From positions 1 to 64,000 of the forward strand of contig JAMXBD010001090.1 in assembly GCA_024138025.1 (NCBI GenBank): 64,000 nt of DNA, in the 5' to 3' direction. The position numbers were made by a program, and so were the translations under genes. Below the pieces are notes generated by a model. It saw only the letters and a program-made list of their open reading frames with translations. It searched no databases and was not told the DNA's origin. The stretch's first letter is position 1. The number at the start of each line of letters is the position of its first letter. The DNA is from Combretum micranthum (taxonomy: Eukaryota > Streptophyta > Magnoliopsida > Myrtales > Combretaceae). This document shows, one piece after another, positions 38,156 to 51,371 of the stretch.

Positions 38156-38743
38156 TTTGTCAGGTAAGCACATAAACAAGAACCAGGATAAAGACGTAAT
38201 GGACAATCCCTTCAGATTTCTATATTTGGATCAATTGAGCAAGCATACTGCCAAAGGAATTATCACCCCTCGCTTGATTTGATCATTTAAAAATTAAAGT
38301 TTCAAACTTTAACATGAAAGAACGACTACTTCCAATGTAGCAAGGAATTAACAATCTCATCAATGATGAGTGCTGCCTAGGTAAAACATATTTACACACC
38401 CCACAACCAACACAAAAACAACAAACTCGAAATGAATGATACTCAAATCTACTCAACCGCCTTCTCCAACATTACTTATGTAATAACATACGCTAGGTTA
38501 ACATTTCATATACAGAAAAGTGGGCTTATAACATTTTTAAATGACATAACCATCACAAGCTTTTTGAGCATTTGATATCTATAGAACTTCAACTTGTGCT
38601 TAGGCATTTACTATAAACGTAAACATATAAATGCACCAAATCATTTGCAATGTGCTTACACACACCAAACTATGCCAAGTGCTTACCGAAAGAGAAAGCA
38701 TGCGTTACCTACTTTTTCTCCAAAAAAATTCCATCAGTTTTTG
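38156..38743. other. Region downstream of the SUVH gene, including its 3' UTR
   Basis: No separate gene is seen. The part next to 38743 is the likely 3' UTR on the minus strand. No clear polyadenylation signal could be chosen. Confidence 0.4.
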
Positions 38744-41700
38744 TCAATACATCCTCCCACTGCAATCTGGGGCACCACAATAACAACTTTTTGTTCTGAC
38801 ACTGCCATCAGAATTCCGAACCTGATCAATCTTATAATTATAATGGTACGTCAACTCCTGCAAGGGTGGAATATTCTCGGCAGCAAAGAGCATTATGTGA
38901 GGTATCCTCTTGTCATCGTGGTCATAAAGGACGTTTTGTGCATAAAGATTCGGAGAACAGCTGTGGTTGATAAATCTCCCAACGTTCCCATATTTTGCTG
39001 CATCAATAGTGAAACCAACTTCTTCCACATGTTCACAAGAGCTTGACTGCACATCTGGTATGAGAATTGAAAGTCCATCCCAGAGATTACTATCATTATA
39101 ATTATTGCCAATATCAAATAAGTACTCGTCATTAGTCCGCTCTTCTGCTTCCTTATCTTCGAGCAGCTCTCCCAAATACTCGCATATAAAACTTCCAGAT
39201 GGAATGGAATCCAGTGATCTTACAGCCCAACCCCTTGTCTCAGTTTTAAAAATCTCAAGCTGAAATTTGATGCCGTGCTGACTAACTCTGTTGGGGCAAT
39301 GAGGAGGGCACTTGCAAGAAGAACTGCACTCATAGACTAGGGGCTTCGCTTCGACAATAGCTCCATTATAGTTGTATGGAATTTCACCTCCATTCAGGAC
39401 TGCACAAGCACACTCTTGTGAGTCCGAGCATCCACGAGAACAGTCACAACCCAAGCGAGGGATAGGACGGCACCAATCTGGATATACCATGCGGGTTATA
39501 TAGGTAAATGGTGGGGGTTTCTCATCATCAATGGTGTTCACAGCACTGATTGGCATTACCTCTTTCCCTTCTGATATATCCCTGACACAGAGACCTTCCC
39601 GGGTTTCAAATTTTCGTGATCTTTTTACTTGTTTCCAAGCAAGCTCTGGTTGATCAGCAATTCTGTTCAAACGAAATTTGAAGACCAGCTTTCCATGTGG
39701 CCCTTGTTCTTGCCAGAAATCTTCAACCAAATACAGTCCATCATAGGTGTAAGTCACAGACGCCTTAGATTTTGAATCAAAAGACTCAGAGGGCCTCAAA
39801 TCTTTTAGCCCACGGATTACCCTTACAGGATTTTTTGCAGATATACTATTTTTAAGAGCAAGATTCCCTCGTTCAAGCTTCTGATCCTCAGGCTCCTTGT
39901 CCTTACCAATCACATTTCCTCCTTGTCCAGTATATATGAGAAAATCCGAGTTTTCAAGATCATCAGCATATGCCCCAGACGAAACAATACTTGTAGCAAG
40001 AATTGTCTTCCCTTGCTTGATATAATCAATACCCCCTGAATTTGGCGATGCAAGCCAATGATATTAAGCTCCACTCTGTACTGAAACTCATCACCAACCT
40101 CCACTCCAGGAACAGAACCCAAGATATGTTTCCCCGTATTAATATATTTATCTTTATCCTTCAGAATCTTTGCGGCATGAAGATCAACCCTTCTATGTTT
40201 CACTTCATCCTTAGATTTTGCTTCTTCCTCCTGTAAAAGCTTCCTGCAGACAGCTTGGAAAAGACGTAGTGTCTCCCTCACTTTATTCCGGACACTAATA
40301 CCATGCTCCTCATCATTATCACTTGGATAATAACCAAGGTGCAGTGGAGGAACATGTACACTGAAATTTTTTGGCTTATTGGTCCCTTGAAGAACCTGAC
40401 ACTGTACGTCCAAGTTAACTGGATCATTAGATTCCCAAAGAACAAGCTGATGCATTCCCTCATCATCAGCATCAACTTTAGCTGGAGAACTTTCTTTTGG
40501 AAGCTTGTCTACAAGCACCTTCTGTTCGCCCTTCTTTTTCCTGAAATAAGATTTCGACATTTTTGGACTTTTAGAGTGAAGATTCTTTTCCTCACTACCC
40601 AACTCAATATTATCGGGAAGCAATTGGGCAGTTCCTTCCTCAGACTGCCCATCCAAGTCAATTAAATCCTCATTTTCAGGAATGACAGGTTGAGGCATAC
40701 CCTCCTCACCAGCATTTTCTGCAGGCAGCGAAACTTTTTCAGGAACCTTCTCTTTAAGTGCTTTCTGCTCAACCTTCATTTTCTTGGAAGCAGATTTATG
40801 TTTTTGTGAATTTACTGACTGCTGACCTTTTTTGGGCATTTCGCCAAGTGATACAGCCCTTAGGCCTACAACAATAACTCTCTTAGGCAAAAGCTTTGAC
40901 ATCTCAGCATCATCTTTTTGTCCCATGCCCTCCCCTTTTGATATCTCGCCAGTCTTTCTTTTATGTCCTTCTCCAACAATTTCACCATGTTTTCTTTCAC
41001 CCAGAACTGCAGCATCACTTTGGCTAACCACTGCCTTTGATTGAGAGAGACACCTGCTTCTTTGTGGAGCTATGGCTGAATTATTTGCATGATCTTCTTG
41101 TGGCATCTTTGCCTCAATATATTTTCCGACTTCATCTTTCTTCACCAAATCATCATTAGATGTAGCTTGAATGTCACTGAGAACAGCTTTTAGTACGTCA
41201 TCTGCATCTTGATCTTCGGACCTTTTCTCCACTTGCTCTACATCAGTCTTCTGTTTCTCTTTCATCAGTTTATTTTCCTGCACAGGCTTCTCCTTGGACA
41301 CATTATCATTAAGAAAAGCAGAATCATTCTGGCTGTCAATCTTCACGGTGAGATGAGCACTTCTCCCGCATAATGGGGGGAAATTTCTGACAGCTGAAAC
41401 TTCTCTTCTAGGAGGATAATTTCTAATCTCACTTGTCTCAAGTCCACCACAGAGAGGTATATCAATAGCCGAGTCTGACTTTTGAGCACTAATTTCCTTC
41501 TGTCTAGCAACATCTCCATGGTTTGTCTTTAAAATTAATGACCCTGAATTACTATTTTCTAGTTCTTTCTTAGGTTCATCAATCCTTTTGTTATCTGGGG
41601 TACCAAGCAACTTGACCACCATTTGCTCCTCCACTAAACTAGGACCACTGGGCACATTAGCTGCAATAGTTTCATTTTCCAACTTTGATTCCAAGCCATT

Positions 41701-41934
41701 TTCCTGTTCCAGCATCTCAGTAGGAACAGAACTTCCTGACACATCAATAGGTGCCTTCCCCCTATCATGCTTCTCAGTTGCATCAACCCCATTCTCAAAA
41801 CTCCTAACAGCATCATCATTGCTAGTCTGTTCTGCATTAATTTGAGGAACATGGCGGCCACAGCCTGCTGGGAAGTTACGGACAGCAAATACTCTGGCGT
41901 GCCTTAGCATTGTCGTTCCAGAGGGCACAGACAA
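38744..41934 (-). CDS. SUVH5/6: Histone H3-K9 methyltransferase, SUVH5/6 type, with an apparent one-base frameshift
   Basis: The coding part is one exon of about 1063 codons. Near the N-terminus and around residue 178-198 there are two copies of an AVRNFP-containing motif typical of SUVH5/6 proteins (FAVRNFPAGCGRHVP and SAVRNFPPLCGRSAHL), followed by a long charged, disordered stretch. The SRA domain (about 600-755, LGSVPGVEVGDEFQYRVEL) binds methylated DNA. The pre-SET cysteine cluster (about 790-890, GCDCSRGCSDSQECAC), the SET domain (about 891-1035, with GRFINHSCSPNL) and the post-SET CYCGAPDCSGRMY follow and look complete. The frame breaks in the SRA domain at a run of five C on the plus strand (40032-40036); six would keep it open. 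All sequence on both sides is conserved, so an assembly error is likelier than a dead gene. Arabidopsis SUVH5 and SUVH6 also have intronless coding regions. The SET end reads ELTYHYNY, with His where many family members have Asp. Confidence 0.9.
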
Positions 41935-42081
41935 GTTCCGTTTTCAATGGCCATTAATATCAATCTCTATTTGCCATACCCACTATAAACACATGAAACG
42001 GTCCACAATATTTCCACTCAGACTCCTCTAAACGCATTTGTCCAAAGCAACTTTAGATGTGCAGTAAAAAACTCCAAAGAT

Positions 42082-42825
42082 CTATCACAAAGAACAAACA
42101 AAAGGTTCATTACTCACAGAGAAAAAAACTAGAGTAAGGATAAATTAAATCCCAATATCAAGGGAAAAGATGAAATTTCTACCACAACTTGTATATCTTG
42201 TGTCATATAGTTCACCCTATCCCAATTAGTTGTTCCCATCCATACTCTTACCGAATACACTGATATTTATGCACAATGCCGCCACCAAACTTTTAATTTT
42301 TAATTCTCAAACAAGGTAAAATGAACTTGGTAGGGCACACAAGAGCATCAAAACAGGGAAGAAAAACTTCATCCATTTACGAAACACTATCAATTCCTTT
42401 AAACCCATCTTTCATTCCACTCAAAACAAATCCCAATCAAACGCAGTTCTTGGACAATATATCAGAAAGATCAAATTTTGCACCAAGAATCTTACTCTAT
42501 CAACTTAAAAAACCTAATACGATGTCCGCCTTATTTATATCAACGTATCCTGATCATAAAGAAAATGGGCAGGAATAAATCGAGACTAAATTAGAAAATT
42601 CCATACACCCAATATCATAAAAATTAATACTTTACAAGGGATTTTTACATTTTAACAACCTTAAATTCATGTCCACTTTAAATAACAGATATACGAACCT
42701 TCCAAAAGAAGAGGTACACAAGAACAGGAAGACAAAACGATACCAAAAGGCTATAGTTACTAAAAGCGCGTAAGAGTAATGGAAAGAGACAGAGAGAAGG
42801 AGGATTTTAAAAGATGTCTACTTAC
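42082..42825 (-). other. Probable 5' UTR intron of the SUVH gene
   Basis: On the minus strand a consensus donor GTAAGT starts at 42825 and an acceptor TTCTTTGTGATAG ends at 42082, upstream of the start codon at 41934. Introns in the leader are common in plant SUVH genes. The intron is inferred from splice signals only. Confidence 0.4.
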
Positions 42826-42909
42826 GAAGTACGAACTTGGGGTTGGTTTAATTGACAACTTGAATGAAGGTTCCAAAACAGTGACAGAGAACGCCAATAT
42901 TGGCAATGA

Positions 42910-42921
42910 CAAATATATATA
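42910..42921 (-). promoter_or_regulatory. TATA-like box upstream of the SUVH gene
   Basis: TTATATATATTTG on the minus strand lies about 85 bp before the proposed 5' UTR donor, a plausible spacing for a short first exon. Confidence 0.35.
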
Positions 42922-42989
42922 ACACGTATACAAACTTCCGCCACATATATATTCAAAAATTTATGTCCCATTTTGGACGCGAAAAGGCT

Positions 42990-43420
42990 AGATTTGAGTT
43001 GTATTAAATATTAACCGACTTCAAGTTAAATTAAATTTTTACCAAGCTTGAAAAATATAAATTTCATCTTGAGCCTCGTAAAGATTCCTGGTCTTAGCAT
43101 GCCCGTTGGTTTGTTTTACAAGGCTGGGCTTATGTCGATTTAGATTTCGTTTAATAATATAATTAGATTATACCCGCATAATATTATAATATAAATTATT
43201 ATATATAAAATAATTTAGAATACTACATGTAAAAAAATTTGCTTATAAGCTTATTCGCGAGCTTCTAATGAGCTTATTAGCGACTCTGTCTGCGAGCTTA
43301 CACAAAAACTCAAATATACAAGCTTGAATTCAACTCGTTTTTTAAATGAGCTTAGGCTAATTTGCGCAAAAATGAGTTAGGCTGGAGTAACTCTAGCTCG
43401 ACTATTTGATGTACTACTTT
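42990..43420 (-). repeat. AGCT(C/T)G-rich dispersed repeat, copy 5
   Basis: Arms with ACCAAGCTTG, GCGAGCTTCTAATGAGC, ACAAGCTTGAATTCAACTCG and TCTAGCTCGACT flank an AT core near 43155-43215. This is the copy closest in layout to copy 1 at 20040. Confidence 0.5.
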
Positions 43421-43530
43421 TATTTATGGGATCTTTTGAAATTAATTTTATCATCATTATTAGAAAAATATCAAATTTGGTATATGAACTTTGCATAAAA
43501 ATTCAATTCGATATCTGAATTTTGAAATAG

Positions 43531-44095
43531 TTAATTTAATACTCAACAAAAGTTTTCATTGCTAATTTTTCTACCTTGATAACACCGTTTACTCTATTTC
43601 CTAGCATGAAAAATAGTAGCCTATCAATGTTGGACTAAGTTAAGAACATTAGTAAAAATTCAATGATATATTATTTTTTCAATGTTCATAGTAGAACAAA
43701 TTTTATTAAGGAGATTTCAAAGTTAATTTAATACTCAATAAAGTTTTCATTGCTAATTTTTCTACCTTGTTAACACCGTTTACTCTATTTCCTAGCATGA
43801 AAAAAAGTAGCCTATCAATGTTGGACAAGTTAAGAACATTAGTAAAAATTCAATGATATATTATTTTTTCAATGTTCATAGTAGAACAAATTTTATTAAG
43901 GAGATTTCAAAGTTAATTTAATACTCAACAAAAGTTTTCATTGCTAATTTTTCTATTGTTAACACCGTTTACTCTATTTCCTAGCATGAAAAAAAGTAGC
44001 CTATCAATGTTGGACCAAGTTAAGAACATTAGTAAAAATTCAATGATATATTATTTTTTCAATGTTCATAGTTAACAAATTTTATTAAGGAGATA
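43531..44095. repeat. Three-unit tandem repeat, unit about 190 bp
   Basis: Units at 43531-43722 (192 bp), 43723-43912 (190 bp) and 43913-44095 (about 183 bp) are nearly identical. Each contains TTTTCATTGCTAATTTTTCT, CCGTTTACTCTATTTCCTAG and ATTAAGGAGAT. Differences are mostly 1-4 bp indels. It is non-coding. Confidence 0.9.
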
Positions 44096-44654
44096 CTAAA
44101 AATAGCTATAAAAAAATTAATTAAGTATTAAATTGATCATTGTAAAGTTTATATATTAAATTAATATTTTTGTAAAATTCATGTACTAAATTTGACATTT
44201 ACCCTTATTATTATTATAATGGCTAGAGGAATCTTTTTAAATTACTATCTAGTTTTTTTCCCTAACAATGTACTATCTTTATTAAATTCATCTTTTTTTG
44301 ATTAAAAAACCTCCTCCTACTTCTTCTTTCTTTTTTTTTTTTTTTTTGTTAATTTACAAAAGCTACCATCATGTATAGGAAATCTAAGAAGACATTTGAA
44401 CACATAAGGACACTAAAAACTTCATTATAAAATTTAATTATTAATTATGTACTAATCAATATATTTATTTAAAACATATCTTTTATAATGTATAAGTTAA
44501 TATATGTGTATATATATATATATAATCTAGTTATAATTATAATTGTTTATAGGCTATTTTGGGTTTAGACTCTTAGGCTCAATCCAACCTTTTTAGATAT
44601 TAGACCAACCCACTTGAATCTTGGCATGATATAGGTATGGAAATGGCTAATACA
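44096..44654. other. AT-rich spacer between the tandem array and the gypsy remnant
   Basis: It has a T-run near 44331-44348 and an AT microsatellite near 44508-44523. Nothing else is recognised. Confidence 0.5.
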
Positions 44655-45372
44655 ATGGTTGAGCTAGTATAGTAACGAACATTAAAGAGGCTCAATATAA
44701 AGATGGGGTTATAAAAATGATCAAGCGAGAAGTGTTAAATGAAAATATACATATTTCACCATTGACAATGAAGGAATTATTTAGATGAAAGGAAGGCTAT
44801 GTGTACATGTGCCTAAAGATGTAGAACTATAGAAGGAGATAATCAGAGAGGCACATTATTCAAGATATACATTTTATCCTAGAGGTACCAAAATGTAACA
44901 AGATTGAAAAATCATCATTGGTCCAATAGGATAAAGTAATATATAGCCGACTTTGTGACAAAATGTGAAGCGCGCCAACAAGTAAATGTCAAGTATCAAA
45001 GATTTGGAGGACTTTTGAAACCACTACTTATCCTTGAGTTGAAATGGGATCAGATCACCATTGATTTCATATATAGTTTACTTAGAACAATAACTAAGTA
45101 TGATGTTATTTGGGTAATAGTGGATTGATTGGCTAAATTAGTTCATTTTTTGCTCATCAACGTGAAATCCCCAATGGAGAAATTGGCAAAGATCTATATT
45201 TGTGAGATTGTAACATTACATGGAATTCTAATGGGAATAGTTTCAAATAGATTTCCCAAATTAATATCTGAGTATTGAACAAGCTTACAAAAGAGCAAGG
45301 ATACTAAGTTATGGTCCAGTATTGCTTATAATCCCTAGACAAATTTGCTAGGAATTTAACGATTCTAAGATG
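44655..45372 (+). pseudogene. Ty3/gypsy integrase, left half of a split pol gene
   Basis: Reading with shifts gives the His-Cys zinc region (EAHYSRYTFYPRGTKM, then CEARQQVNVKYQ) and the integrase core (KWDQITIDFIYSLLRT, KYDVIWVIVD, IVSNRFPK). The second catalytic Asp is replaced (VSN for VSD). There are many stops. The match stops near 45372 at the codons for LED and resumes at 55090. Reverse transcriptase and earlier domains are missing. Confidence 0.8.
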
Positions 45373-47449
45373 GATTTGTAGCAGAATATTTTTCTTAATT
45401 TCTGACAAGATCCATGTGTTTCATATTAAATCAAATATAAAAAAGAGTAATTCGAAAGTTACCTGTCTTGTATGATTTCGATTTTGACAATAGATTGGAT
45501 CTACAAATGCTGCAAAAAGCGGGCACCTCTACAGTATCCATATGCGAATGAACACCTAAAAGAGTTAAGGTATATGTATGCTAGCACTCAAACATGAATC
45601 TAATTCATGTAGGAATTATCTCCTTAAAACGATTTTCTTTCTCTCTCTTTTGGGTCTCCAGAATTTCCTTGTAGGTCTAATTTGACGTAATGATGTCTTC
45701 CAAAACCCGAGGAGAGGTTCTTTATATCTATATATACACAAGCGAGAAAACTTAATGAGAGATTTATTAAAAATTAATGATATTTAATAAAATACGTTAT
45801 TTCATTAATTATTATTTTTCTCTAATAATCATTTATTTTTCTTAAACCATTTAAGAATAATAGATATAATAATTCCTATAGGTTTAAATATAAATTCGTA
45901 ACCTATTTTGTTCGTTTTTTTGTGCGCGATCCTTTAGATTCACCAAATGTTGGCAATAGGCCCTCATACTTTTTAGACCTACAAGACATAATTGATCTCT
46001 AGTAAGACATTATGCCTATAAGTGAAGGTTAGTGATCCGACTCTACTCATTAAACAATAAGTTATTTAGTCCTTGATCTGTTAAAAGAAATATATAAATA
46101 TATATATAATAAAGAGCAAATACTACCAGTAAATATACTGGATCGGATCAAGTAATATAGATAGGAGTTGAGTATCGTTCCCACGAGGATTACTTAACTA
46201 CCACTACCGATATTAGATTCTATTGATATTCAGGCCAATGATTTAACTTAATTTAAGTTAGACTAAATTAATCCTAAACTAATTATGGTAGAGAGAGTGT
46301 TTTCAAAGGATATATCAATGGCAAGAAGGAAATACAAAATCCATCCAAATTTTATCAATCAAATCGCTATCATGCTATAATGATTATTAGGTTTGTGAAA
46401 ATTTATATGAAATTATCAAAAAGATTTAAAAAAAAAACAACATAAATCAATCCACTAGTTCCTACTCCGCAAATCGACAATGGAATCAAAATCACAATCA
46501 TGAATCTTTTGATTCTATGATTGACTAATGTTATATTGCATGAATCACAATAAGGTAATCTCTAAATTAGGTTAAAATTTGCCACTTCCGCAAATTGATA
46601 AATTAACCTAATATAAGAATTTCAATCAAAACCCTAATTTCTCAGAGCTCATATAAACCAAATAAGATTTATATACATGAATAACAATATAAATTTTCCA
46701 CAAATCTCATAATCCTATAACACAATTACAAATATCATACCAAATAAACTAGGGTTTCATTAAATTTTCCACAAAAGACATAGAAATCAAACTTTCACGC
46801 CCCAGAGGGTACCCTAAACGTGGCAGTCCGCCGCATATAATATTAAAGCTAATGGATGACAACCTTAGTCATTTAAGGACTTCGAATATCATATGCAAGG
46901 CGTGCTTCCAAGATAGTAGGAGACTCATAGGGGTGTTACGTTTAAATAAATAGCAAAAGCAAGCATGAACTTAAATAGATAAGCATAAGATCTTCATTTA
47001 ATAATAAATTCGTACATCATCTTAGGGGCATTCCCCGCCTTAAAGTCTTTGTTCAACTATACTAATATCAAAATGAACATAACTACTACATAAGCCTACT
47101 ATAGAGATTTTTTCTAGAAGTCTATGCTCAAAACTAAAAATACATAAACTTCTTCCAAAAACTCATAGTAGCTTACACTCGTACTGGCATACGGGGCTCC
47201 TCGGGGCCAACCATAGATAATCATACGTAATAGAAAACTATAAGGGTATAAGCATGACTAGCTTAGTGAGATAATTCCAACTATAAGACATTTCCATAAA
47301 CCAACCAAGTATTTAATCAAAACATATGAAAATGCACAAATCATATGAACAAGCAAGATACACATGATCAACCGGAAATCAAGTGTAGCATGGATTTAAC
47401 GCCCTCCATGACAAGGGTTGGGAGGTTACAAGCCCATACGACCATCAAT

Positions 47450-47545
47450 ATCTGTAGATTTATCGGCTCCTGCTTGCCCTGTAGACTTTCCGGCTCCTAC
47501 TAGCCACCATGTAGACTTTCCGGCCCTACCAGCCACCACTACCAT
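47450..47545. repeat. Minisatellite in LTR copy B
   Basis: About three units of 30-35 bp contain TGTAGACTTTCCGGC and CTACTAGCCACCA. Copy D has only a diverged counterpart. Confidence 0.6.
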
Positions 47546-47860
47546 TTCCTCATTTCCCCACACGAAGAAAAGTAGTGAAACAAATGTGACTCATGTATAT
47601 GATATGCATGCTTTAATTTCAATATAAATTTAACTAAGAATATTTAGTTCAAGTTAGAGGTGATCAACACAATTCTCATCATATCAATACAAGAATCACA
47701 ATTTAATTATCAAACTTCCTTTCGATATTCTTAATTTATATTCAAACAATCATAATCCCATATCACATAACAATTGTTCATTTTATCTTTCCTTAATTTT
47801 AGTGCTTCTATTTATAAGTACAAACAAGGAATATGTAACTTAGGAAAAGAATTAACTCAC

Positions 47861-47922
47861 TCCATATCGGTGGATCTAATCAAAATAGTCCTCCGGATAG
47901 ATGATCTCAGGTCCCTCGTCAC
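47861..47922 (-). other. Putative internal leader exon in LTR copy B
   Basis: This 62-bp stretch on the minus strand has the acceptor TCTTGTTTAG before it and the donor GTGAGTTAAT after it. It aligns with 2768-2856 in copy A. Confidence 0.45.
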
Positions 47923-50900
47923 CTAAACAAGATGAAGTACCCAAAATGAGTTTTCATAAAACTTCTATTCTTCAAGATTCTAAACTTTTCTTAAAAACGG
48001 TAAAATCGTATAAGGGGAAATTCCAACTTAAAATGGCCATAACTTACTCATTTTAACTCGGAATTTCGCGTATAATATACCGTTTTCTACCTACGAAAGA
48101 TCTACACATTTCTAAGCTTATTTTCATCAAACTATGTCGTTTAGGTCCTGAAAAAGAAGACCAGATTTGCTACGAATTCGTAAAAACTTGTTTTCCTTTT
48201 TGTGAAATAAAGCTCATTTGAAAAGATGAATATTTCAAGTATTTTGTAAACTTTTTGAATGGTATATACATGTATGTAATGACTCATAACAAATGGATGA
48301 AGTAAATGAAGTTGTCTCAACTTATGAAAAGTAAGGTTTTAAAACTTTGATCTTTGAGTTTTGTTGGGATATCTAGTTTATTTTTGAAAGATCTTGAGTT
48401 ATTTGAGATGAATATTCTTTTTTCTAAATTTAATCTCTTGTGATTGCTTTAAATTCCTAAGGAGTGATTCTTAGATTCCAAAATTTTAAAAGTAATAACA
48501 TTTTCAAAATGATGTTCTTGTTTCTTGTAATGATTCCAAAAGAATTTCAATACTTGATGAAAAATAAGTTTGTATAAAACCTTTTGTCTAAAATCATTTC
48601 CAAGCATGTTCATGAGTTTTTAGGAAATCTATTTATTTTAAAAAGAACCTTTAGTTTAAGAAACACTTCCTCATTTATTTTTGTTGAGACAAAAACATTA
48701 TGTCCATGCATAAATATGAATCATAACTATAGAAATATAAAGGAACATAATAACTTGAAAGATTAAGCGAATAAGAAAGTAAATCAAGTATTGGGACCTT
48801 AGCTTCATCAAGATACCCCGGGACTAAGAAAAGACTAGTCCCGAAAAGAAAAGAAAAGGAATTGTTTTGACTTGATGAGGACAAGTCTAAGACTAGAAAG
48901 ACTAGTCTTAATAACAACTTGAAATTAAATACATTGCAAGGAAGTAAATAAATTGCATGAAAGGTAAATAAATTGCAAGACAATGAGCTTATATGCTCTA
49001 AATAGTATATGTAGCTATATAGATATATTAGATAGTTATGAACATAAAAGAAACATAAAGGAACATAAAGGAATTGTGATTATGAACAAAAACAAAGTAT
49101 GAACCTATTGTTGCTTTCTTAACCTTCATGGTTTTAGAAAACACACACTAAGCTCATACTAAGTAGATGAACATTAAGAAACTTGGAGAATTTTTACCTA
49201 AAAGAAGCTAAACTAGGAAGAACTTCTTGAGAGAATTCTTGAGGAATTTTGAGAGAGATTTTGGTATAGTAACTTTAGAGAAGAAGTGGTGTGAAAGAAG
49301 TGAAGGTATGAGGGGGTATTTATAGAAAATGTGGGAGATAAATTGTGTTAACTAAATAAATGAAAAACAAAACAAATTGAGGGAAAAAAGAGAGGGGGCT
49401 GACGCAATTTCCATGCATAGAGAGGGGTTTTGTTATTTTGTTAATTAAAAGTAAGAAATGAAAGATATGAAGTTGTATTGGAAATGAAAATGTGTAAGAA
49501 ATAGGTGTATAGTTTATAAGAGTAGGTTGTAAGAAAAAGTAGAGACAGATGAATAGTGTAGAATAGTAGAAAATAGTGTAATGTAAAAGTAGACATGACA
49601 ATTTAATGCCGGTAGTAAGAAAATACTCGTATAAAAGCGATATCTGATATTTTTAGCTACCGAAAAATTACGAAATTGATATTTTTGAAAATCTTATATT
49701 TTTACGAGTCTAACTAACGGTATATTATGAATAATTTTCCTATTTCAGACTCCCGGACACGTTTTTCAAGAACTATGTCCGATCGGGTTCGAAGGACACT
49801 CGAATTTCTCCAATCTGATATTTTTATATAACCTATAGCTATTACGAACTATTATAGCTAACTTTTTCAACTTCGTTTCCTAGGGCTAGAGAAAACGACA
49901 ATATCGGACTTAAGTAGTTATGGTAAACTAGGGTTTTGTTGACTCTAGAATCCGGTTGACTTTCCGATTAGGGTTTAAGCTTTAATTCGGATAAAAAATT
50001 TGGGATTTACACAAACATCAAAGACAATAATCAATTGCAAAGCAAAGAAACAATTGCAAGATTTATATAGAAAATCAGTAAAACAATAGACCAAAAATCA
50101 GGTAATCAGATATCACCGGATCCATTGCCTACAAATATGATCTGGTTTCTTGAGTTCACTTCAACAATTGGTCTTTGAAGTTAAAGTGTTCCAATGATAT
50201 CAATATAAGATCTACACTACTCTCTACCTACCTAAATTATCCTAAAGGATTTTCTTCTTCCTTGGATTCCTCTCTTTATTTTTTTTTTCTGGATTTTTTC
50301 TCTGTTCTTTGAGATCTCTTTTTTTTATTCTTCCCTTTATCTTCATTTTATAATGATCTTCACGAGTGTGGAATTGAATGCTCATTATGGGAAAGTGGGA
50401 AGTTACGGGAGGTACAGGTCTCTTGGCATTCCAAAGTAACACCCCTTTAATGCCCAATAGATGTTTTTTTTTAATAAATAAGGGGTTATTATTCAATAAA
50501 AAAGCTGTTTTTCAAAAAGTAACGGACTGCTAAGTTGACAGGGTGTGTTGCTGGGTGTGTCGCTGGGTGTGTCAGGCTGTTTTCCTTTATGTGAAAATTG
50601 ACATGGCTGGGGACATGGCTTGTGTCACTAAGCTTGTCTTTTCTAAAATTAAGATTTAGCCCTCGATCGTGCTTTTTCTTGACATGATTGAAAGACATGG
50701 TATGTCCTTGTTGTGTTGACCACTTTTTGTCTCCAAACCTTGCATTTTGACCTTTTTTTCTTTTTTTTTTTGTAAATTAACTCCTTTAAAGATGCCGACA
50801 CTTTCGGACTTCTATGCTGGCGGCGTTGAGGCGGCTTAAGATGTTACACCGGTAGTGTGAAGGACAACGTTCACCCAACGTTTGCATTTTTTATTTTGTT

Positions 50901-51371
50901 TATGATCAAGGCCATTGGTACACCGGCAATGTAGATCTAGATCTAGCCAGCGTACTTCTCAATTGCAGAGGCCGGCTTTTATTTTCATGTATGCTGGTTG
51001 TGTTTAAGGCGGCCTTTATGTTTTGCATTTTGTACCATAGGTGCACTACCCTTACACTGACGGTGTTGCTTCCTTTCCAACTGGTGTATATTGATTTTTG
51101 CATTCAAGACAAGTGAATTTTCTCCATTTTGCATATGTTTTATTGAATTAAGCTTCTATCATCTAAATTGACAATTTAGCACAAATAGGTACCTATTCTT
51201 ATGTGATTTCTACAAAATCTATAACATAAATACATGAATAATCAAGGGAAAAGTGTATCAATTATGACCTTAATCAGTCCTTTTGTCACACGATATCTTT
51301 TTATTAAACATAAAGTGTAGTAAATACACTTATATTGTTTAATTATATATTTCTTGAATCCAGAATCTAGC

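Larger units (their letters stand above)
46793..50011 (-). mobile_element. Solo LTR, family 1 copy B (3.2 kb)
   Basis: It is the reverse-oriented relative of copy A, with termini TTTCACGCCCC (first G lost) and GGGATTTACA, flanked by a perfect duplication CAAAC (46788-46792 and 50012-50016). It has a TATA box at 49317-49325, a first donor GTAAAAATTC ending an exon at 49198, and an internal exon at 47861-47922. The last acceptor, aligned near 47226, has changed from GCAG to a form without AG. A short minisatellite is at 47450-47545. Confidence 0.85.
46074..51276 (-). mobile_element. Solo LTR Y (about 2 kb before insertion of copy B)
   Basis: On the plus strand Y runs from TGATCTGTTAAAAG to GACCTTAATCA and is flanked by the perfect duplication GTCCT (46069-46073 and 51277-51281). 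Removing it rejoins the surrounding LTR X. Near its U5 end, GTATCGTTCCCACGAGGATT is a phrase common in Tat/Athila-type Ty3/gypsy LTRs, so that lineage is suggested. It is split at 46792/50012 by solo LTR copy B. It has a GC-richer stretch at 50790-51070 with repeated CCGG and CGGCG words. Confidence 0.65.

Noticed and set aside
38594..39046. 150-residue open frame on the plus strand
   Set aside because: Antisense to the SET/post-SET end of the SUVH gene.
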